Positions 52,842-61,012 of a stretch of 64,000 nucleotides of DNA are shown in pieces (the stretch's first letter is position 1; the number at the start of each line of letters is the position of its first letter). A program made the position numbers and the translations under genes. The notes beneath the pieces were generated by a model. It was not told where the DNA came from, did no database searches, and saw nothing but the letters and a program-made list of their open reading frames with translations. Source of the stretch: Paenibacillus sp. 481 (GTDB lineage: Bacteria > Bacillota > Bacilli > Paenibacillales > Paenibacillaceae); the NCBI RefSeq assembly GCF_021223605.1, contig NZ_CP075175.1, positions 4,419,501 through 4,483,500 of the forward strand, read 5' to 3'.

Positions 52842-53723
52842 ATGAAGCCATTAGCCGCTATGACGTTCATCGTAACAGGAGAGACAGGCAGCAGTACTCG
52901 AAAATGGAACATGAAGCAAATGCTCGTCTCTTCAAGCTTAGGGATTTACGCGCTTGTGACATTGTATCCACTCATGTGGTTGTTCATGAGTGCGCTAAAG
53001 ACGAATGCGGAGTTCTACGCCTCTCCTTTTGGTCTGCCTGCGACGTGGCAATGGTCCAATTTTGCTCGTGCGTGGGAAGTGTCGGGTATGGGAACAGCCA
53101 TGGTCAATTCACTCATCGTGACGTCAACGGCGCTGGTACTAACGTTATTGTTAGGTGCGTTGGCCGCCTATGTCTTAGCGCGGTTTTCGTTTCGCGGCCG
53201 TTCTATTATTCATCTGTTGTTCGTACTAGGGATGCTGATTCCGATTCATAGCACGCTTGTCCCTTTGTTTATTATGATGAGCAAAATGGGGATGTTGAAC
53301 ACATATGCGGCGCTCATCTTGCCCTATACGGCGTTTGAGTTGCCAATCGCGGTATTTGTCGTTGCTGCATATTTGGCGAACATTCCGAAGGAAATGGAAG
53401 AAGCAGCACTCGTCGATGGAAGTAATTATTACGGCATCTTCTACCGTATCATGCTTCCCGTAGCGCTTCCAGCCTTGGCAACCGTCGCAATCTTAGGCTT
53501 TTTACGGTTCTGGAACGACTTTGCTTTCGCGCTAGTATTTATAAATAGCCCAGCTTTGAAGACGCTGCCACTTAGTTTATCGGTCTTTGCTACAGGCTAC
53601 GCGACCGACTATAAACTTACGATGGCTGCACTGTCATTGGCGGCACTGCCGACAATCGTGATTTACATTTTATTTCAAGAGCAAGTAATGAAAGGGATGG
53701 CGGCTGGCGCAGTAAAGGGTTAA
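52842..53723 (+). CDS. Sugar ABC transporter permease (MalG/UgpE-like)
   Basis: This 293-residue permease is the partner of the preceding gene. After a cytoplasmic leader of about 30 residues come the first helix region (LGIYALVTLYPLMWLFMSAL) and the EAA loop (MEEAALVDGSNYYGIFYRIM), closing with the family tail FQEQVMKGMAAGAVKG. GGAGGCGACTTATC leads to the ATG. It is the last gene of the importer operon. A long imperfect hairpin lies just after it. Confidence 0.9.
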   Translation: MKPLAAMTFIVTGETGSSTRKWNMKQMLVSSSLGIYALVTLYPLMWLFMSALKTNAEFYASPFGLPATWQWSNFARAWEVSGMGTAMVNSLIVTSTALVLTLLLGALAAYVLARFSFRGRSIIHLLFVLGMLIPIHSTLVPLFIMMSKMGMLNTYAALILPYTAFELPIAVFVVAAYLANIPKEMEEAALVDGSNYYGIFYRIMLPVALPALATVAILGFLRFWNDFAFALVFINSPALKTLPLSLSVFATGYATDYKLTMAALSLAALPTIVIYILFQEQVMKGMAAGAVKG

Positions 53724-53736
53724 GGTGTGTATGTTA

Positions 53737-53793
53737 CCGGACGGATGAGCTTCTTAGAAGGAATGGACAATGGGAGGACAATTGTCCGTCCGG
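53737..53793 (+). terminator. Long hairpin after the sugar importer operon
   Basis: CCGGACGGA (53738-53746) pairs with TCCGTCCGG (53785-53793), and an inner GGACAAT / ATTGTCC pairing extends it. There is no T tract, so a Rho-independent terminator is only suggested. It might instead be an RNA-stabilising end. Confidence 0.45.
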
Positions 53794-53848
53794 ATCTGCA
53801 GATGCAACTGGTTTCATTTTCGAGTGTGGTTAGAGGTTATGTGGAAAA

Positions 53849-54904
53849 TTAACCAGAAAAATAACTTGATACGTGCTTCGGCGTAGTTGCACCCAATGCA
53901 GCTGCGACAGATTGTCGCAAATGAATGCTACATGGCAAGACAATGCGTCGAACAGCGCGATTGCGGTCACGAATACGTTCGAGCAGTAGTTGTATACCCA
54001 GTTCGCCAAATTGGTAGGCAGGCTGGGAAGCGACGGTGAAGAACGGATTTGCTTCTTCTAAACGACCGAAGTCATCAAAACATGCGATAGACAAGTCATC
54101 AGGTACGCGCAACCCTAGATCACGCACGGTTTGCAATACCGATAAGGCAAGCATGTTATTTGCCGCAAAAATAGCGGTTGGACGCTCGGAGCCATTGCTG
54201 TTTAGCCATCCATCTTTGAATATGAATCTGCCATGTTGTGATGGATAACTGCTCATCATCACAAGCGACTCATCATAGGGAATGTCGGCTAGCTTTAAGG
54301 CGTCCATATACCCAGCATGGCGCTCTCGTGAAGTTGAAATGTCCACCTGACCAATTATGATTGCAATTCGTCGATGACCACGTTGAATCATCTCCGTAAC
54401 AAGTTTACGTGCTCCTTCGCGACTGTCGCCAAGCACGGCATCACTTTCGATGCCAGTCACTTCACGATCTAACAGTACGAAAGGAACATTTTTACGTTGG
54501 AGCCACTCCAAATGTTGAAGTGAGCGGTCGCTGCTCGGTGCAAACAATACACCGTCAACACGCATGGACAAAATCATTTCGACGTAGTCCCGCTCTTTGT
54601 CAATACTTTCATCACTATTACCAAACATAAGTCGATAGCCTTGCCGCATGGCGGCATCTTCAGCTCCACGTGCCATCGTTGTGAAAAAGGGATTTGCAAT
54701 GTCTGAGATGAGAAGGGACAATACTTTCGATTCTTGTGTGACGAGACATCGCGCCACCGAGTTCGGGATGTACTGCATTTCCTCCATTACTTTCTTGACC
54801 TTTGCTCGTGTCTTTTCACTTACACGACCTGTGTTGTTGATGACACGCGACACAGTCATAGCTGATACATTCGCTCGCTTGGCAATATCATAAATCGTAG
54901 CCAT
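53849..54904 (-). CDS. LacI-family transcriptional repressor
   Basis: This 351-residue repressor has the LacI helix-turn-helix at residues 3-50 (TIYDIAKRANVSAMTVSRVI, hinge region VARCLVTQESKVLS) and a periplasmic-binding-protein-like effector domain. AGGAG eight bases before ATG 54904 decides the start; the ATG at 54910 is too close to that site. It sits between the sugar importer (convergent) and a ribokinase transcribed in the same direction from further right. Regulation of the pentose or sugar genes is plausible, but no operator could be identified. Confidence 0.9.
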   Translation of the reverse strand: MATIYDIAKRANVSAMTVSRVINNTGRVSEKTRAKVKKVMEEMQYIPNSVARCLVTQESKVLSLLISDIANPFFTTMARGAEDAAMRQGYRLMFGNSDESIDKERDYVEMILSMRVDGVLFAPSSDRSLQHLEWLQRKNVPFVLLDREVTGIESDAVLGDSREGARKLVTEMIQRGHRRIAIIIGQVDISTSRERHAGYMDALKLADIPYDESLVMMSSYPSQHGRFIFKDGWLNSNGSERPTAIFAANNMLALSVLQTVRDLGLRVPDDLSIACFDDFGRLEEANPFFTVASQPAYQFGELGIQLLLERIRDRNRAVRRIVLPCSIHLRQSVAAALGATTPKHVSSYFSG

Positions 54905-55428
54905 AGTCATTACTCCTACTATTTAATAGTCGATGCGAACACTAGAAAGTTATACCGATTTCATTTTAGTTTAGCAGAATTGTCCAAAAATAGAAACATA
55001 AATTTGCAGACGAGGTAAATTTAATTTAAAAGTGACGTTAGTTTAGAGTCTTTCCATATTGTGCTTAGCTAACAATTCTTTTGCAATTACATGCGAATGG
55101 TTCGTTCCGTGTTAGAAATGGTCTAGTTGCTCGGCTTGAAATGAACGCCATCGAGGAAGTAAATGATTAAGTGATAGAGCCAAGTGCTCAATGTAGCTAA
55201 TGCAGATCATGCAGATCATGTAGTTCAGTAGCCAAAGTAGACAAAGTAGCCGAAGTTGCTAAAGTAACTCATGTAGCCATATAGCTCTGTAAACGATTAG
55301 TAAGCAAGCAAGTAACTGGGCAGCCAAGCGGCGGCCGTTGCACGATCCGGCCGCTTCCGCTTGTGGTAGGGGTTCATAGGTGAGTTACATGCATACATAA
55401 TATGCGCGCAATGCGCACCAATAAAGCT
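54905..55428. other. Gene-free region between LacI repressor and ribokinase
   Basis: These 524 bases contain no open frame that I can support. The left part is AT-rich and should hold the lacI-type gene promoter. From about 55196 to 55285 the sequence is repetitive (see repeat). At 55325-55365 a GC-rich imperfect hairpin (AAGCGGCGGCCG / CGGCCGCTTCCGCTT) may help to end ribokinase transcription, but it has no T run. Confidence 0.5.
55200..55285. repeat. Degenerate short tandem repeats (ATGCAGATC and AAAGTAGCC units)
   Basis: Two exact copies of the nine-base unit ATGCAGATC (55200-55217) are followed by ATGTAGTTC and by several degenerate copies of AAAGTAGCC / CAAAGTAGA. No coding or known regulatory role is seen. 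Confidence 0.6.
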
Positions 55429-56394
55429 TTACAGTTGTGCCATAAACGATTCGAGTTCATCATCAGTCGGCATGCCACTTTGCGCGCCGAACTTGGTTAC
55501 GGATAGAGCACCAGCGGCAACAGCCCATGATATGGCTTCTTGAAGGGCAAAGCCTTGGGCTAGCTTTACTGCTAACGCACCGTTAAACGTATCTCCAGCG
55601 CCAGTCGTATCGACGGCTTGGACAGAATGGCTCGCCGTACGCTGTACACTACCAGTGGAGTCTGTCCAGTAGGCTCCTTCAGCACCTTTCGTCATTACGA
55701 CTCGACCAGGTAGATGTTGTAGCAGCGCAGCTTTAACATCTGCTTCTACTACATCTGGCGACGCTGATCCTACTGTATGTACGGAAGCAGGGTTGCCTAG
55801 CAAGATAGCTAACTCATGCTCGTTCGGAGTTACATACGACACTTTGTCCAGTAAGGACGCTGGTAATTTCACGGCAGGCGCAGGATTCAAAATAATGAGC
55901 TTGCCCGCGTCATATGCCAGTTCAACCGCCGCCTCTACCGTCGGTAGCGGAGTTTCAAGTTGAAGCAGCACAAGATCTGATTGACGGATGATGTCCGCGT
56001 GCTCTTGTACTTGTGCAGCGCTCACTTTACCGTTAGCACCAGGCACGACGATAATGCGATTATCGTTGTCGGCGACCACAATCGTGGCTGTTCCCGAAGC
56101 GACATCATCTCGGACTGCGATCAGCTCGGTATGTACACCTTCCTGTTTTAAGTTATTAACCATAATTTCGCCGAACGCATCGTTGCCAACGGCTCCGATA
56201 AAGGTAACATTTGCGCCGAGTCTCGCACAGGCGACGGCTTGATTTGCCCCTTTACCGCCGCACAAGGTAGCGAATTGTTCGCCGTGAACCGTTTCACCGC
56301 CATCCGGCATCTTGTTTGTAACGGTAACCAGGTCCATATTTATACTACCGATAACCGTAATGTTCGGACGGCTAAGTCTGTTGATTAAGCTCAT
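55429..56394 (-). CDS. rbsK: Ribokinase (PfkB family)
   Basis: This 321-residue cytosolic sugar kinase phosphorylates ribose at O5. The PfkB signature 1 reads GGKGANQAVACARLGANVTF (residues about 45-65). Signature 2, VDTTGAGDTFNGALAVKLAQ near 260, contains the catalytic Asp of GAGD. The N terminus NITVIGSINMDLVTVTNKMP and the later AAGALSVTKFGAQSGMPTDD are typical of RbsK and distinguish it from fructokinases. AAAGGAATGACACC precedes the ATG. No rbsD or rbsABC is next to it; the nearest importer is the CUT1 system upstream in the window. Confidence 0.9.
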   Translation of the reverse strand: MSLINRLSRPNITVIGSINMDLVTVTNKMPDGGETVHGEQFATLCGGKGANQAVACARLGANVTFIGAVGNDAFGEIMVNNLKQEGVHTELIAVRDDVASGTATIVVADNDNRIIVVPGANGKVSAAQVQEHADIIRQSDLVLLQLETPLPTVEAAVELAYDAGKLIILNPAPAVKLPASLLDKVSYVTPNEHELAILLGNPASVHTVGSASPDVVEADVKAALLQHLPGRVVMTKGAEGAYWTDSTGSVQRTASHSVQAVDTTGAGDTFNGALAVKLAQGFALQEAISWAVAAGALSVTKFGAQSGMPTDDELESFMAQL

Positions 56395-56548
56395 GGTGTC
56401 ATTCCTTTCAAATCATACGCAGAGTAATGAAAAAGGCTAATAAACGCATAAACGCGCACCCGAATTAAAGCAGATGCGCGTTTACTGTGTCATGGAATCG
56501 GATTGTGTTAGCGCTCAACGAGCGTCACGGTGCTTGACGTCGTTCAGG

Positions 56549-57820
56549 TTAAGGATGCTGGTTCACTTTCACTGCATCCTTAACCTGCTTTCCGTCTATT
56601 GTAACATCGTATGAGATCGATTCCAAATAGTGCAATTGTTTTTTGTCATAAGAAGGTTCTTTTTTGATAATTTGGTCTTTGTATATAAAATAAGGATCGA
56701 ACTGCATCGCAATTTCGCCATCTTGCAGCGTAAGTGTTAACAATCCTGTATCAGCCTTATCGTTGCGCACGTAATCAGGGAACAAAAAGTTACCGATCGA
56801 ATACGCGATAGGCTTTCCTTTGTAATACTCGAACCCTTGCAACACGTGAACATGGCTGCTGACAATAGCGTCCGCGCCCGCATCAATGATTTCGCGAGCG
56901 TAAGTACGCTGCCACGGTTCAGGTCGGTTTTTTTTCTCCACGCCCCAGTGCATATAAACAAGCAAATAATCACAGTCTTTGCGCTCACGCTCGATAACGG
57001 GTAATACACTTGATTTGTTGTACGCCTCCGCAATACCTGGGTGATCTGGACCAGCAAACCAATACGTCTGCGGAATAAAGCGGGAAAAGGCAAGAAATTT
57101 AATTTTTTTACCTTTTAGCGTGACTTCATGCGCTCGATACGCTTCTTCTGCATTTTTGCCGCCACCAACATACGGTAGTTGATAATCTTGCAAATGATTG
57201 AGCGTATCTAGAAACCCTTTTTGTTTAAAATCAAGGGCATGATTGTTGGCGATAGTGACCAAGTCAAAACCAGCGTTCTTAATTCCTTTTAATGAAATCG
57301 GATCGGATTTAAAATTGTAAAGTTGATTCGGGTCTTTTTGATCATGGGTTGTGACGGCCGTTTCCAAATTGACAACTGCATAATCCGCTTTCGTTACAGC
57401 TGGAGCAACGTATTTGAAAGGGTAATCAGGCCCTTTGCTACGAATCGTCTCTTTTACAGACCAATCCATTAAGGCGTCGCCAGCAAAAATAATGTTGATA
57501 GGCTCGTGCGTAATAGGGTGCGTATCGTTGCTATCAGTTGGATTATCGTTGGGAACGTTGTTGGATTCTCCTTGTTGTTGATCGCGGTGCGGTTGCTCAG
57601 AGGAGTGCTGTTGTTTGTTTGGTGCAGGCGGTTGAGCATGGCTGTTTTCATTCCAGAACATTTGCTTAAAGGTCCCAGTCGTAAAAAATAAAACGGCGGC
57701 AGCGCACACACCAAGTGCCAGAATCCTATTCAGCCATCGAAGCTTGGACGTTCGCTTGCGCTTCTCCTTTTGTCTTAAACGTTGATGCCGTTGTGAACGG
57801 CTCTCTTTAAAGTTGCTCAA
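56549..57820 (-). CDS. CapA-family metallophosphatase-like membrane-anchored protein
   Basis: This 423-residue protein has a strongly basic cytoplasmic N terminus (residues 1-27), one membrane anchor (about 30-47), a Gln/Asn/His-rich linker and an extracytoplasmic CapA/PGA-synthesis-type domain. Domain motifs are NIIFAGDALMDWSVK, VVNLETAVTT, LVTIANNHALDFKQKGFLDT, LLVYMHWGVE and DAIVSSHVHVLQGFEYYKGK. These motifs belong to the PgsA/CapA branch of calcineurin-like folds found in poly-gamma-glutamate and capsule loci, but no pgsBC genes are present. The start is a TTG preceded by GGGGGT. It diverges from the HxlR gene. Confidence 0.85.
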   Translation of the reverse strand: MSNFKESRSQRHQRLRQKEKRKRTSKLRWLNRILALGVCAAAVLFFTTGTFKQMFWNENSHAQPPAPNKQQHSSEQPHRDQQQGESNNVPNDNPTDSNDTHPITHEPINIIFAGDALMDWSVKETIRSKGPDYPFKYVAPAVTKADYAVVNLETAVTTHDQKDPNQLYNFKSDPISLKGIKNAGFDLVTIANNHALDFKQKGFLDTLNHLQDYQLPYVGGGKNAEEAYRAHEVTLKGKKIKFLAFSRFIPQTYWFAGPDHPGIAEAYNKSSVLPVIERERKDCDYLLVYMHWGVEKKNRPEPWQRTYAREIIDAGADAIVSSHVHVLQGFEYYKGKPIAYSIGNFLFPDYVRNDKADTGLLTLTLQDGEIAMQFDPYFIYKDQIIKKEPSYDKKQLHYLESISYDVTIDGKQVKDAVKVNQHP

Positions 57821-57988
57821 ACAATAGACCCCCTGCGACTTGAGAATTACAAATCATCATAACATAACCATTATATTTCACATGTTTTGGGTAAAAGTTG
57901 CAACTTCATTGCAAAAAAATATCAAAAATGTTACATCGAACGTGGTTAGCTAGTTTCTTTTTTTACAGAGATATGGTAAAATCAATGT

Positions 57989-58005
57989 ACTTACATTTTG
58001 TAAGT
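57989..58005. promoter_or_regulatory. HxlR-type operator palindrome
   Basis: ACTTACA-TTT-TGTAAGT is a perfect seven-base inverted repeat with a three-base spacer, located 21 bases before the hxlR-type start and just after a possible -10 (TAAAAT at 57977-57982). The position fits autorepression by the HxlR protein. It also lies in the region shared with the divergent CapA gene. Confidence 0.65.
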
Positions 58006-58026
58006 TTATCAAGGAGGGGTGAACGG

Positions 58027-58395
58027 ATGGAACAAAACCATACGAGTATGTGCCCACGATTCGAGGCAGCGTTCTGTGTTTTGGGAAAAAGGTGGAACGG
58101 TCTGCTAATTAAAGTGCTGCTAAGCGGCCCTAAACGGTTCAAGGACATTTCCGCTCTCATTCCTACAATGAGCGACAAAATGTTGAGCGAACGGATGAAA
58201 GACTTAGAATCGATAGGAATCGTTGTGCGTAACGTTTATCCAGAAACGCCGGTCCGAATTGAGTACGCACTCACGGATAAAGGACGCGCATTGGAGCCAG
58301 TCATGAAATCCATTTCTGACTGGGCAGAAGCTTGGGTGGAAGATACAAGCGATTGCTTTATTGCTGAAACTAGCGAACAGGAAGCTAAATCATAG
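58027..58395 (+). CDS. HxlR-family winged-helix regulator
   Basis: This 122-residue DNA-binding protein has the HxlR opening CPRFEAAFCVLGKRWNGLLI (Cys near residue 9), then GPKRFKDISALIPTMSDKML and the wing RIEYALTDKGRAL. Members such as YodB, CatR and HypR sense quinones or aldehydes through the N-terminal Cys. AAGGAGGGG selects ATG 58027; the frame is open for 43 codons further but without family sequence. A palindrome overlapping the promoter suggests autoregulation. No typical target (nitroreductase or azoreductase) is adjacent. Confidence 0.88.
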   Translation: MEQNHTSMCPRFEAAFCVLGKRWNGLLIKVLLSGPKRFKDISALIPTMSDKMLSERMKDLESIGIVVRNVYPETPVRIEYALTDKGRALEPVMKSISDWAEAWVEDTSDCFIAETSEQEAKS

Positions 58396-58425
58396 CAGTC
58401 ACAGAGAATCATACTATTTATTAAG

Positions 58426-58466
58426 TGCTGGGATACCGGGATCGTCCGGATAGCCCGGCATTTTTT
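58426..58466 (+). terminator. Terminator after the HxlR gene
   Basis: TGCTGGGATACCGG and CCGGATAGCCCGGCA form a mostly paired stem (58426-58460) with six T residues at 58461-58466. Confidence 0.8.
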
Positions 58467-58563
58467 AATGTTGGTTCATAAATGGATTGGAACCTTTCTA
58501 GCGAAAATTCGTATGGCTATTTTAGCCAGATACAAATGGCGTTTGATTGGAAGGGGGCCAGAA

Positions 58564-59073
58564 ATGAAGCAGACGAATTGGGTGGGGGAAAATGTATGCT
58601 TACGTTATGCGGAGTGGGAGCAAAGCACAGGGGAAATTAGTCGGATCATCGACACATGGACGGTGGCGGCTTCCTATTCGTTTATATGCAAGCTCGTTGA
58701 TGCAACCGTAATCGCTAATCGGCTATGGGAGCATACGTCTAATGAAAGTGAAGGCAGCACAAAGTCGACGATATATGTCCGGCCATGGTCAGGAGAGGTC
58801 GTGTCTGAATATAGAGCGGCGATTGAGCACACGTTGTTTCACGGTGCTTGTGACGTGGCTGAGCCGTTTGAAGTGGAGTGGCAAATGTGGCAGCGTGATA
58901 CGGGACAGTTTGCATGTAGTATCAAATCAAAGCCGCCTCATTCCTTAGATGTAGCATCCTTGTTGCTCGACCATTATAGTGAAGTAGACGGGATCAGTGT
59001 AGACATTTTGTACACCGTACTAGACGCTGATCGGAACAAACTCCTATTGTTTGTGCAAATGCATGAGCAGTAA
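58564..59073 (+). CDS. Hypothetical protein upstream of the YgiB-like/ATP-grasp/DUF350 genes
   Basis: This predicted soluble protein of 169 residues has no recognised family. It is rich in Trp and acidic residues (NWVGENVCLRYAEWEQSTGE, then WQMWQRDTGQF) and ends KLLLFVQMHEQ. It has no signal sequence or membrane helix. A GGAAGGGGG site supports ATG 58564; the preceding 32 open codons lack one. It ends 60 bases before the YgiB-like gene with no terminator between them, so it may be the first gene of that operon. Confidence 0.6.
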   Translation: MKQTNWVGENVCLRYAEWEQSTGEISRIIDTWTVAASYSFICKLVDATVIANRLWEHTSNESEGSTKSTIYVRPWSGEVVSEYRAAIEHTLFHGACDVAEPFEVEWQMWQRDTGQFACSIKSKPPHSLDVASLLLDHYSEVDGISVDILYTVLDADRNKLLLFVQMHEQ

Positions 59074-59133
59074 GCAGTAAGCGGTAATTAGCAATTGATC
59101 TTTTACATATAACATGTCGAGGGGAGAACAGCG

Positions 59134-59514
59134 ATGAAGGAGGAAATGGTGCAAGTGGACCCGTTGAACAATGATGGCCAGAACTTGCAAATGGTTACAC
59201 AGTGGTATGCGCATGAAGTGGAGCAAACAGGTCTGAATCGAGTGCAAGCATCGACAACAGATGTCCCATTGCCAAGGAAAAAGTTAGCGTATGCATTGAT
59301 GACTTGCATGCCCATTGTGTTAGCGACAACAGCCTGCGCGGACGAAGAAGTTAAAATGACGGATCAAGAAGAATGTGTCTACGTGGAAAAGAAGTACGAG
59401 GTAGAATTGGACTGTGACGATCCTGACAACGATTCTTATTATAAGTCTTACAAAAAAAAGAAATCATCGTCTTACAGTGGTTTTGGAAGTAGCGGTTACT
59501 CAAGCGGAGGTTAG
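59134..59514 (+). CDS. YgiB/YjfM-like (DUF1190-like) protein
   Basis: This 126-residue protein has a hydrophobic stretch with AYALMTCMPIVLATTACADE near residues 52-70, the acidic/Cys segment EECVYVEKKYEVELDCDD and a low-complexity tail of Tyr, Lys, Ser and Gly (SGFGSSGYSSGG). In enterobacteria the YgiB/YjfM proteins have the same pattern, a membrane or lipoprotein segment and a Ser/Gly-rich end, and are encoded next to an ATP-grasp gene. Here the ATP-grasp gene follows after three bases. Assignment is by pattern and context, not alignment. GGGGAG precedes the ATG. Confidence 0.6.
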   Translation: MKEEMVQVDPLNNDGQNLQMVTQWYAHEVEQTGLNRVQASTTDVPLPRKKLAYALMTCMPIVLATTACADEEVKMTDQEECVYVEKKYEVELDCDDPDNDSYYKSYKKKKSSSYSGFGSSGYSSGG

Positions 59515-59517
59515 GAC

Positions 59518-60981
59518 ATGAGGCGTACGTTTCGGATGCCATTTACAGCGGCGCAAGCGTTTCAAGGGGAGCGTCTGCGCACCGTGCCGTACGTGCGCAT
59601 GCACGGCAAACCGTATTGCTTGACGACAGCTGTAGGCTATACAGAAGAAGAACTGGCAGCACTACGCACAGCTGCCGAACAGATGCATCGCGTCTTCGTT
59701 AAAGCGCTGCGCTTCGTGCAGACAGAGCTGCCTGACGTGTCCCTCGTCAACCAATTGGGTATCCATCCGAGTCTTGTTGAGGCAGCCCGTCGGCAATGTC
59801 CCCATACGGGCATTGCACGCCAAGACTGGATACTTGGCCCAGAGGGTTGGAAGTGCATCGAGAATAATGCGGATACGCCTACAGGCATACCGGAGGCTGC
59901 GTATTTGTCAGGCTCCTTGCTTGCGGAGCTGGAGCAGGAGCAGGGGCAGAGGCAGAGGCTGGAGCTGGAGGAAACAAGGGATGCAGTAAGGGATACAGTA
60001 AAAGAGCTAGGAAGAAATCCCGGAAGAGATCCGGGAAGGGAGCCAGCAGCTACAGGCACTGGCTGCAAGCTGCACAATATTTCGGCCCCGCTTGCGGAAC
60101 GGCTGCAAGCCGCGTTATGCGACTTGCTTCGCTGGTATGAGCAGCAAGGATTAGGGCGAAAAGTGGTGTTTAGTAGCTTCGGGGATCATAGCGAAGATCG
60201 CGCCAACACGCTCTTTTTAATGGAACTCGTACAGGCAGCGGGATGGGATGCTACCTATGTTCCATTGGAGCAAATGGAACTTCGACCTGAAGAGGGACTG
60301 TTCGCAAATGGTGAACGCGTCTACATATGGTATCGTCTCTATCCATTAGAGTATCTCATTCACGATCAGTCGCCATCAGGCTTTCCTGTAGGGGAGCATC
60401 TTATGCGACTCGTAGCTGAAGGGAAGCTAGGCTTGCTTAACCCGTCGCAATCGATCATTTTGCAGAGTAAAGCGCTTATGGCACTTATCTGGACCTTAGT
60501 AGAGCATCAATCGGAATGGTCAGACTGGTTAACGGACGAGCACGTCTTTGACGAACAGGATGTCTGTGCGATCCGCACCTACTTGCCACCCACGTATACG
60601 ACACCAGAGCCGTTTATTCGGCAGCGTATTCCGTATGTAGCGAAGGGATTGTGGGGGCGGGAAGGGAAAGGGACGACTAGGTATGATGAGCATGGTCAAG
60701 CGATAAAGGATGAAGACCGTGATTCCGAACAGGCAAATGTACAGCAGGAGCAGAGGGAAATACTGCACTATTATGAGAACCAGTCCAAAGTTTATCAACA
60801 GCTCATTCCGATGGAGCGAGTTCAGCTCGACACGGAGGATGGGCAGCTAGAAGGATATTTGTTAACAGGCGTCTATGTGCCGAACGGAACGTTTGGTGGC
60901 GTATTGCCGCGAGTTGGTGGGCTTGTTACGGGTGACTTGGCCAGTTATGCGCCAGGATGGCTTTATACATCACACAATTGA
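59518..60981 (+). CDS. Glutathionylspermidine synthase-like ATP-grasp protein (YgiC/YjfC-like)
   Basis: This 487-residue protein of the glutathionylspermidine synthase preATP-grasp family has PYVRMHGKPYCLTTAVGYTE near the N terminus and QDWILGPEGWKCIENNADTP, VSLVNQLGIHPSLVEAARRQ-type segments. Later come FSSFGDHSEDRANTLFLMEL and NPSQSIILQSKALMALIWTL, then PYVAKGLWGREGKGT as the ATP-binding lobe. Bacterial homologues YgiC/YjfC do not have a proven amide-ligase substrate. A charged, repetitive insert (DNA 59933-60055, encoding LEQEQGQRQRLELEE and following) interrupts the core. GGAGG within the upstream gene serves the ATG. Confidence 0.82.
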   Translation: MRRTFRMPFTAAQAFQGERLRTVPYVRMHGKPYCLTTAVGYTEEELAALRTAAEQMHRVFVKALRFVQTELPDVSLVNQLGIHPSLVEAARRQCPHTGIARQDWILGPEGWKCIENNADTPTGIPEAAYLSGSLLAELEQEQGQRQRLELEETRDAVRDTVKELGRNPGRDPGREPAATGTGCKLHNISAPLAERLQAALCDLLRWYEQQGLGRKVVFSSFGDHSEDRANTLFLMELVQAAGWDATYVPLEQMELRPEEGLFANGERVYIWYRLYPLEYLIHDQSPSGFPVGEHLMRLVAEGKLGLLNPSQSIILQSKALMALIWTLVEHQSEWSDWLTDEHVFDEQDVCAIRTYLPPTYTTPEPFIRQRIPYVAKGLWGREGKGTTRYDEHGQAIKDEDRDSEQANVQQEQREILHYYENQSKVYQQLIPMERVQLDTEDGQLEGYLLTGVYVPNGTFGGVLPRVGGLVTGDLASYAPGWLYTSHN

Positions 60982-61012
60982 TACTTTATGAAGATGGAGG
61001 GAATATTTTGTT

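Noticed and set aside
59044-59315. Minus-strand open frames opposite the YgiB-like gene
   Set aside because: They overlap a gene with a proper ribosome site and operon spacing and encode no recognisable domain.
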